DNA from: Euryarchaeota archaeon UBA596
GTDB lineage: Archaea > Thermoplasmatota > Poseidoniia > Poseidoniales > Poseidoniaceae
Assembly (NCBI GenBank): GCA_002498205.1
Contig: DAGQ01000006.1
Coordinates: forward strand, 1-5,471
Direction: 5' to 3'
DNA: 5,471 nucleotides
This document shows positions 1 to 5,471 of this stretch, piece after piece. The notes under the pieces are model-generated. The model was not told the origin of the DNA, did not search any database, and saw nothing but the letters and a program-made list of their open reading frames with translations. Numbering within the stretch: position 1 is the first letter of the stretch; each line of letters opens with the position of its first letter. Both the position numbers and the translations under genes were made by a program.

Positions 1-233
1 GCATAATACCATGACTCAAGCTCTTGGGAAAGGGCCCAAAGCCCCCACCACTGGTAAATTGTCCACATACCAACAGTCACTACCCATAGCGAGTTGAGCC
101 AGTAAGTCTTGACCCGGTCACGAATTTCGTAAAGGTCCGACACTGCTCTGAAAATATGTGTAAGAGCTAAACCAAGAATCAATGAACAGAAAATGGTAAC
201 GAATTCGAAAGGTGACATTTGCAAGAGTATCAT
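1..233 (-). CDS. N-terminal part of an uncharacterised multi-pass membrane protein (runs off the window)
   Basis: An uninterrupted reading frame of 77 codons starts at the ATG at 233-231 and is still open at base 1, so the C-terminus is missing. The translation opens with MILLQMSPFEFVTIF. It has two clear hydrophobic stretches: about residues 11-28 (ending LILGLALTHIF) and about 45-68 (rich in Trp, with WTIYQWWGLWAL). These are separated by a charged loop, DLYEIRDRVK. This is the pattern of an integral membrane protein. The first segment resembles short uncharacterised bacterial and archaeal membrane proteins that begin with a similar S-[PF]-[FY]-E-[FY] / LGLALTH pattern, but that is from memory and no function is known to me. 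An AGGAT about 7 nt upstream favours the ATG at 233; the Met at 218 (MSPFEF) is an alternative start. GC is about 44%, higher than in the neighbouring large gene. It lies 157 nt downstream of that gene in the same direction and probably has its own promoter. Confidence 0.72.
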   Translation of the reverse strand, partial: MILLQMSPFEFVTIFCSLILGLALTHIFRAVSDLYEIRDRVKTYWLNSLWVVTVGMWTIYQWWGLWALSQELESWYY

Positions 234-264
234 TACCTGATCCTAAAAGACACCCTATAATCAA

Positions 265-329
265 ATAGGAAATCATAGGTTATTTTATCCACTTTCCATA
301 ATTCTTGTATATTTTCAGTAATTTCCTAT
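265..329. repeat. Perfect 9-bp inverted repeat around the candidate promoter
   Basis: ATAGGAAAT at 265-273 is the exact reverse complement of ATTTCCTAT at 321-329, with 47 nt between the arms. The half-site core recurs nearby: CCTAT at 254-258 pairs with ATAGG at 265-269 across a 6-nt loop, a further ATAGG lies at 275-279, and CCTATGTAGG at 325-334 is itself nearly palindromic. The arms bracket the TATA-like elements, so a repressor or activator binding site is conceivable. In AT-rich DNA such a repeat can also arise by chance. Confidence 0.35.
280..316 (-). promoter_or_regulatory. Candidate archaeal promoter (TATA-like elements) for the membrane-protein gene
   Basis: On the minus strand, 316-304 reads GAAAATATACAAG, an A-rich BRE-like start followed by a TATA-like core (about 314-307). 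Transcription would begin near 283, giving a leader of roughly 50 nt. A second candidate, GGATAAAATAACC at 290-278, would place the start near 258 and give a leader of about 25 nt. Both are only weak matches in an AT-rich region, and only one, or neither, may be used. The assignment depends on the organism being archaeal. Confidence 0.3.
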
Positions 330-390
330 GTAGGTGATTGTTGGTGTGAGTTATGCTATTCCATCAGGTAGAGGTACTTGAGTTCTTCAT

Positions 391-3300
391 TTATTTAGGA
401 AAAACTGACTTTTTAAAATCTAAATCTATGTCATTAATTTTCCCACTAATTTCAACAACATCATTTTCAAAACCTAATTTCAAATCGATGTCCTCTCCAG
501 TTAGTGAGAACCCCGTAGCAAGCACACATTCTTTACCCGAGGCCATTTGGTTGAGTGAAATGATAGGAACAGAGTTATTGTATCCTATGCTCCTCCAACC
601 AATCATTGGATTTGTATTTCCGTTGTATATTGAAACTTGATTATCAATCGAACAAAGGAATTGAGTCCGTAGTAACTGATTATCGTTCTCAAAAATATAA
701 CGATCTGTCATTTCTATTTCTTGTGGTTTGAGTTCAAAGTTTTCATTTAGATGGAACCATTGCCGGAATTCCCTTTTCTCATTAGCTTTCAAAATATCTA
801 TGACTATAAGAAACTCCTTTGGCCGATATAGTAAGATTCGATGGTGACGTGTAGCAAACTTATCCCAGAACCTTCCAAACTCTAGTGCAATACCCCATTC
901 ATATTCTGTTTGTCCTGTTAATGCAGAATCATATTTTGCAGAAGAATGGTTGCTATAATTTTCTGCATCGATTTCTAAAGTATTGTGGGCCATTGTCGAA
1001 ATCACCATTTTCCTTACAGGGTCTTCGTGATTGTAAGAATATTTCCCAGGGTCAACAAATATCTCTTCACCATTTTCAAATAATTGGAAACTTAAATCAT
1101 CCATCTGACGGTGTATTTTTGATTGAAAAGCACTCAAACAGAATAACATAGATGCAGTTTTTTCAGATATAGAAAACGAAGATCTTACAATAACATATCC
1201 TGATTTGGTAAAATGCTTAAACAAATATTTCTCTCCACCGAATCTAAAAGAAACGTTAGATATATCGTCTAATTTATTCATACTATTCATCAACAAATTA
1301 TCTTTCACCAATTTTTGACCAGAAGAGTCACCCACTGGAATGATAAATTTATTTGGCCAAATCAACCAACAATTCGCCAAATCAATATTTTTAATTTTTG
1401 AATACAAATTTTTAAACGAATACCATCCAGTTTCAATGAATCCTTTAACCACATCCTGAATAAAGAAATGATATTCAGGAGAGTTTTCTTTATGTATTCC
1501 TTCTTCATCAAATTGGCTATGAATTAATTCTTCCATACGAGCATTACATGATTCTCTTACTTCATTTTGCTTAGAAAGTTCAGGGCATGCATAACAAAGA
1601 GCCATTAGCCCATGAATTACAAATAATCCATGGTTATTCTCTTTTGTAAAATCAGGATTTGTCATAATTTCAATATGTTTACTAGCAGAATCCTTCAATT
1701 TTTTAATTATACTTTCTGAGTACCCGTGTCTTTCCGAATTCTGAATTATGAATGCCAATCTGCTTGCTCTAAGCCCAGCAGCCATATCATACCACCTCAT
1801 TCCAGAATAATTATCATAGCGGTTATCGCAATCAATCCATTTCATCATTAAACCTAAGGCGTATTTGAAACTCTCATTATTACTAAAACCACTCAAAGTA
1901 AGTGCTGGATCAATAGGCCTTAGCGAGTTGATTTGGAAACGCCAATTTCGATCATTAAATGGGTCCTCTTCAAAATCTAATTCATTAGCATTCATATTCC
2001 AAGGAGGAATGTCCTTTCTAACAGTAAATCCTTCACTCTTAAATTCATTATATCTTTTTTTAGCTTGTGTAGTTATCAATCGGATGTCGCTTAATCTGAT
2101 CGCCCTTTCAGACATATATGCGCCTTGCAAAATCGAAGGATTTACAGAGTTATTATCTCCCATGATTCCTAAAGAATTCAGAGATTTATCAGATAAAACC
2201 CCATCGTAAATTGATTTTAATTTATTGGAAATCACTTTCCAATCTCTTTCTTTCTCAACCCATTTCCGCGCTTCAATGCCAATCTTGAGATAAGATCCTG
2301 AAGCCCTAGAATCTAGAATCACTTTCGCTAAAGAAGATGGATCATCTTTCGTGAATGTAAATCCGTTTTCTCCTTCGATAATAAATTCCGATAATGCAGC
2401 AACATCAGAGCAAATAATGCATTTACCCATTGCCATCGCTTCAAATGGCTTTAATGGTGTAACTAATTCGGTTACTAGAGAAGAGGTTCTAGGAAATACT
2501 GCAACATCAATTATACTATGATATCTTTCAACCGTTTCATGAGGAACCCGGCCTGTAAATGTAAATCTCTCTTCGAGTTCAAATTCTCTGACCATATTTT
2601 CTAGCCTGTCTAAATCTACTCCGTCACCCACAATCAAAATATGTAAATCTGGATTTTCATAATGTAGTAAATTTACTGCTTGTATTAGAATATCTAATCC
2701 TTCATATTGAACAATACTACCTATATAGCCAATTATAAATTTATTATTAAGGTTCAAGTCATCCAACAAATCTTGATCTTTCATCAGAGGAGTAAACCTT
2801 TCGCAATCCACACCATTGGGAATAATTTCGATCTTATTTTCCTCCACCCCTCTTCTAATTAATTCCCTTTTCATAGCCATATTTAGTGTCAAAACTTGAT
2901 CTGCTAATTTACAAGCAGTTGTTTCCAATTTTTCTTCAAGGCGGTATTGATCTGTTTCCGCCCATTCAGGTTCTCTTGAGACTCTAGTAATTTCCCAAAA
3001 CCCTCTTACTTCATAGATACATGGAATGTTAAGGTTTTTTGCTGCTAAAATCGAAGCTAAGCCATTTCTATGATTTGATGCAGCATGGATAATAGATACT
3101 TTATTTTCTTGGGCTTTTTCAATCACTTGCCTGGCGTATCTGTTGATATAGTCAACAGGAGTTGTTGTCGAATACCCATCAAAAATCACTAAAGAATGAC
3201 TATATTTAATTGAGTCTACATAGTTATAATCAGCAAATTCTAATTCTCTAAATCCATTCATATCCCAAGGATAGCAAAGTCTAGTCATTGGATACATATT

Positions 3301-4971
3301 CATCCCTAATTCAATCAATCCATTCAGTAGTCCATGACTTCTACAAGCATAACCCCCATTATGATACGGCAAAGAATTATGCAAAAGATAAATTATTCCA
3401 TTTTTCGGCATATATTTTCTACTATTAAAGTCCTGAAAGATAAACTGATTATCTAAAAGGTTGAAATTTTGCTCAAGAACTTTCATTCTTCTAATATACG
3501 ATTTCATAAATCCTTTTGAATCGATTTCCTGTAATCTCTTTTTATTCATTTGCATTACAGATAGAGATTCTGAAATATTTCCTAAGTATGTATTCAATTT
3601 TGAACAATAAAGTGTCAATTCGCCTAAATTACTATCTTCAGAATTTGCTAATTCGATTTGCACTATTCGCAAAGTGAAAAGTACTGCTTCTCTATTATGG
3701 AGGGTTGCCCTATTCCTCATTAGCAGTCGAATAACTTCGAGATTTTGCACATTTATCGGCTTACTATCTAATAGTTCATTCAATACTTGTAAGGTTATTT
3801 TATGGGGCTGAATAGTAATATTGTAAACCTCAGTAAAATACAATAATTTTTTAATTAGAAAATTGTTATTTATTCCGATTTTTAAACTTAAAATTTCAGA
3901 ACTCATATGATCGACATCGACGACTTCTAACCGATTGATTATTTGATTTTCGTAAAAGTTTGTAATAAATTTAGGCCACTCTTTATCATCAAACCATTCT
4001 GACATCCTTTCTGATAATTTGTTCATAGATTTCAACCAATCATCATGGTCATAATGAAAAATGTAAAGGCGATTATCTAATACAACCGAACCATCCACAG
4101 CAGTCCACGTTTTGAATGATACTTCTACTAATTTGCAATCTTCTGGAGGTATAAAATCAACCATAAAGAACCCATTAGAATCTGTTTTCAGATATTTATA
4201 TGATTTAACAGCCTCTGAATAAGATAAGCCCATAGCTTTAACCTCGCCTTGTGATAGATTGATGATTTGAGAATCCTTATTCTTGAATCTGAAACAGCAC
4301 AATGCCGAATTATATTCTAATTCTTCAAAATTTTTAATTTTACCAATAATCACAAAATTCGATTTTTCAGTATCCTTTGAAATGGGGTGAGAGAAATTAA
4401 TACCCTCTTTTTCTAGAAAACTAGAATGAATATTTGGTTGCCAGCCAATTGGGGCCTTCTTTATAGAAGACAGAGATTTAGTTAAACCTGATGTGACATC
4501 CTTCTGTCTTGCGTTTTTCCATTCATTCGAAGGGAAAAAATTTAGGATATCCATGGCATTCTGATAATCATGATTACGATTGTTTATGACAACCATAAAT
4601 CGCTCACATCTTAAATCAAAGACTTCGGAAAAATAATTTTCATAAATTTTTTCAACAAACAAAATATTTTTTTCAGACATAGATTTGATCAAAGCATACA
4701 AGATATTATTCTTAGATAATCTGTTTAATCTAAAAAGTCCAATACGTTGGCGTGATTTAATAAAATGGATTAGTTGGAAAATATCTTTCTCAAATAAATG
4801 ATTCCGTTTACTGAAAGAACTCATTATCTTATCGATTGAAACAGGTCTATTCATCGAAAGCCTAACCTCACGACGAAACTTTAAACCGATTGGAAGAAAT
4901 AAATAATATAGTACAGGATAAATATTTCTAGAACAAATACGTTCTGTTAAAAAATATATTTTCTTAAACAT
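391..4971 (-). CDS. Large fusion protein: unassigned N-terminal region, GT4 glycosyltransferase, heparinase II/III-type polysaccharide-lyase module
   Basis: This 1526-residue protein probably acts on a cell-surface polysaccharide. Residues 1-520 are unassigned: basic start, short hydrophobic segment (about 17-31), beta-rich patch (about 265-310), then helices (about 350-510). Residues 524-925 look like a GT-B, GT4-type transferase: GGYACRSHG acceptor loop (539-547), HAASNHRNG (629-637), YEVRGFWE (653-660), IPNGVDCERF (717-726), IGYIGSIVQYEG (747-758), IVGDGVD (780-786), FTGRVPHE (805-812) and TPLKPFEAMAMGK (838-850, Glu844). Residues 985-1526 match heparinase II/III: toroid half with DPFNDRNW (1003-1010), NNHG (1112-1115), ENSPEYH (1162-1168) and IPVGDS (1211-1216); beta-sandwich half with IHRQMDDLSF (1286-1295), VDPGKYSY (1306-1313) and AHNTLEID (1328-1335). 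Likely catalytic residues are Asn1113, His1114, Tyr1167 and His1287. Gln1289 replaces an expected His. GGAAGGA 5 nt upstream supports this start. GC is roughly 30-35% in sampled stretches. Domain calls are strong; substrate and activity are unknown. Confidence 0.9.
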   Translation of the reverse strand: MFKKIYFLTERICSRNIYPVLYYLFLPIGLKFRREVRLSMNRPVSIDKIMSSFSKRNHLFEKDIFQLIHFIKSRQRIGLFRLNRLSKNNILYALIKSMSEKNILFVEKIYENYFSEVFDLRCERFMVVINNRNHDYQNAMDILNFFPSNEWKNARQKDVTSGLTKSLSSIKKAPIGWQPNIHSSFLEKEGINFSHPISKDTEKSNFVIIGKIKNFEELEYNSALCCFRFKNKDSQIINLSQGEVKAMGLSYSEAVKSYKYLKTDSNGFFMVDFIPPEDCKLVEVSFKTWTAVDGSVVLDNRLYIFHYDHDDWLKSMNKLSERMSEWFDDKEWPKFITNFYENQIINRLEVVDVDHMSSEILSLKIGINNNFLIKKLLYFTEVYNITIQPHKITLQVLNELLDSKPINVQNLEVIRLLMRNRATLHNREAVLFTLRIVQIELANSEDSNLGELTLYCSKLNTYLGNISESLSVMQMNKKRLQEIDSKGFMKSYIRRMKVLEQNFNLLDNQFIFQDFNSRKYMPKNGIIYLLHNSLPYHNGGYACRSHGLLNGLIELGMNMYPMTRLCYPWDMNGFRELEFADYNYVDSIKYSHSLVIFDGYSTTTPVDYINRYARQVIEKAQENKVSIIHAASNHRNGLASILAAKNLNIPCIYEVRGFWEITRVSREPEWAETDQYRLEEKLETTACKLADQVLTLNMAMKRELIRRGVEENKIEIIPNGVDCERFTPLMKDQDLLDDLNLNNKFIIGYIGSIVQYEGLDILIQAVNLLHYENPDLHILIVGDGVDLDRLENMVREFELEERFTFTGRVPHETVERYHSIIDVAVFPRTSSLVTELVTPLKPFEAMAMGKCIICSDVAALSEFIIEGENGFTFTKDDPSSLAKVILDSRASGSYLKIGIEARKWVEKERDWKVISNKLKSIYDGVLSDKSLNSLGIMGDNNSVNPSILQGAYMSERAIRLSDIRLITTQAKKRYNEFKSEGFTVRKDIPPWNMNANELDFEEDPFNDRNWRFQINSLRPIDPALTLSGFSNNESFKYALGLMMKWIDCDNRYDNYSGMRWYDMAAGLRASRLAFIIQNSERHGYSESIIKKLKDSASKHIEIMTNPDFTKENNHGLFVIHGLMALCYACPELSKQNEVRESCNARMEELIHSQFDEEGIHKENSPEYHFFIQDVVKGFIETGWYSFKNLYSKIKNIDLANCWLIWPNKFIIPVGDSSGQKLVKDNLLMNSMNKLDDISNVSFRFGGEKYLFKHFTKSGYVIVRSSFSISEKTASMLFCLSAFQSKIHRQMDDLSFQLFENGEEIFVDPGKYSYNHEDPVRKMVISTMAHNTLEIDAENYSNHSSAKYDSALTGQTEYEWGIALEFGRFWDKFATRHHRILLYRPKEFLIVIDILKANEKREFRQWFHLNENFELKPQEIEMTDRYIFENDNQLLRTQFLCSIDNQVSIYNGNTNPMIGWRSIGYNNSVPIISLNQMASGKECVLATGFSLTGEDIDLKLGFENDVVEISGKINDIDLDFKKSVFPK

Positions 4972-4976
4972 TATTA

Positions 4977-4983
4977 TCCTTCC
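4977..4983 (-). promoter_or_regulatory. Ribosome binding site of the large fusion gene
   Basis: On the minus strand GGAAGGA lies 5 nt upstream of the ATG at 4971. This is a good Shine-Dalgarno match at normal spacing. It decides the start codon in favour of Met1 over the later Met40 (LSMNRPVS). It lies in the 35-nt gap after the tRNA methyltransferase stop codon, which suggests that the two genes can be read from one transcript. Confidence 0.75.
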
Positions 4984-5006
4984 AAAGTGTTGGTAGTAAA
5001 TCTAAT

Positions 5007-5471
5007 TCAGTCAGCAGTTGCTATAATCAATTGCCGTGCTAAACTACTGTGAATTGGAATACAATATCTTGAATTTATCATCCACCCGCTATCTTCAAAC
5101 AATTCCAAGAAATCATCGGTTTTTATTTCCTCATCTAAATCTACTAACTCTGGAGAGGTGGGCATTATCATAACAAAACAGCATCCCGTTTTTACTTGAC
5201 TTCTAATGTTTTTTAGTGTTCTAGACAATAGCACATCATGGTCCAAAGTCCCTTGAGAATTCCTTCCATAAGGGGGGTCTAATACAACTCCACTTACCTC
5301 TTCTCCTATCTGGAAAGTAGTTGCATCCGCTCTTTGAATCTCGACATCAACACCGGCCCATTCAATATTTTTCTTTGCCCCCTCTACCATTTCTGGGTCG
5401 ACATCTATACCAACTGTTGGCCGATTGCATAATGCTGATTCAATCAATAATCCCCCTGTTCCACACATCGG
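5007..5471 (-). CDS. trmG10: tRNA (guanine-10 N2)-methyltransferase, Trm-G10/Trm11 type, C-terminal catalytic part
   Basis: The 154 visible codons end at the TGA at 5009-5007; the N-terminal half, expected to hold a THUMP RNA-binding domain in a family of about 330-350 residues, lies beyond the window. The frame is open to the last base (CCG, Pro, precedes the first ATG), so the Met at 5468 is internal: PMCGTGGLLIE is the glycine-rich SAM-binding motif I. GIDVDPEMVEGAKKNIEWAG carries the acidic residues that hold the SAM ribose, RADAT follows, and DPPYGRNS is the motif IV catalytic loop of N2-guanine and other amino-methyltransferases. The C-terminus has PIHSSLARQLIIATAD, the usual closing strand. 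In archaea this enzyme makes m2G/m2,2G at position 10 of tRNA in the cytoplasm. The specific assignment over other THUMP-type RNA methyltransferases rests on the DPPYG motif and overall pattern. GC is about 40% in sampled lines, above the downstream fusion gene. Confidence 0.85.
   Translation of the reverse strand, partial: PMCGTGGLLIESALCNRPTVGIDVDPEMVEGAKKNIEWAGVDVEIQRADATTFQIGEEVSGVVLDPPYGRNSQGTLDHDVLLSRTLKNIRSQVKTGCCFVMIMPTSPELVDLDEEIKTDDFLELFEDSGWMINSRYCIPIHSSLARQLIIATAD

Larger units (their letters stand above)
234..390. other. Intergenic region between the large gene and the membrane-protein gene
   Basis: These 157 nt separate the stop codon of the large gene (391-393) from the start of the membrane-protein gene (233). 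They are AT-rich in the middle, with two TATA-like stretches on the minus strand and a perfect 9-bp inverted repeat. No run of T residues on the minus strand follows the large gene's stop, so I see no typical archaeal oligo-T terminator and no GC-rich hairpin. No convincing small ORF or RNA gene is visible here. Confidence 0.8.

Noticed and set aside
330..390. Transcription terminator after the large gene
   Set aside because: There is no oligo-T run on the minus strand and no GC-rich hairpin followed by T residues; the short inverted repeats nearby are too weak to call a terminator.
353..640. Forward-strand ORF of 95 codons
   Set aside because: It lies almost entirely antisense to the 3' end of the large gene, has no recognisable domain, and its translation is low-complexity; it is a shadow of the coding strand.
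885..1151. Forward-strand ORF of 88 codons
   Set aside because: It is antisense to the conserved beta-sandwich lyase motifs, which explain the sequence fully; no family resemblance.
1865..2209. Forward-strand ORF of 114 codons
   Set aside because: It is antisense to the linker and start of the heparinase-type module, with no supporting ribosome binding site or domain.
4852..4854. Met40 as an alternative start of the large gene
   Set aside because: The upstream ATG at 4971 has a strong Shine-Dalgarno at 5-nt spacing, and the intervening frame is open.
5466..5468. ATG as the start of the methyltransferase
   Set aside because: The frame continues upstream (Pro) to the window edge and the Met sits inside SAM-binding motif I, so it is an internal residue of a truncated gene.

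Overview
The window carries three protein-coding genes, all on the minus strand. The first and third run off the window edges, and the middle one is a single very large gene filling about 84% of the sequence. The visible C-terminal half of an archaeal-type tRNA guanosine-10 N2-methyltransferase (Trm-G10/Trm11 group), the purine-rich Shine-Dalgarno of the large gene and the AT-rich base composition suggest an archaeon. A marine, Poseidoniales-like (Marine Group II) euryarchaeote is possible, but this is inference and cannot be settled from one window.

Reading in the direction of transcription, from right to left: (1) 5471-5007 is the 3' part of the tRNA methyltransferase gene, with its SAM-binding and DPPYG catalytic motifs. 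(2) After a 35-nt gap with a good ribosome binding site, 4971-391 encodes a 1526-residue multidomain protein. It has about 520 unassigned N-terminal residues, a GT4-type glycosyltransferase domain (about 524-925), and a heparinase II/III-type polysaccharide-lyase module (about 985-1526) made of an alpha-toroid half and a beta-sandwich half. (3) A 157-nt intergenic stretch holds TATA-like elements and a perfect 9-bp inverted repeat. (4) 233-1 is the start of a gene for a multi-spanning membrane protein that was too short or truncated for automatic ORF calling.

The notable item is the large gene. It fuses a sugar transferase to a polysaccharide-lyase fold in one polypeptide with no clear export signal, and it is visibly more AT-rich than both flanking genes. 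The GT4 sequence resembles the glycosyltransferases of bacterial exopolysaccharide/exosortase loci, where separate heparinase II/III genes can also occur. A role in making or trimming a cell-surface polysaccharide is therefore the most reasonable reading. In the lyase half most catalytic positions are recognisable, but one presumed metal-ligand histidine is a glutamine. No RNA genes, CRISPR arrays, transposons or clear terminators were seen.
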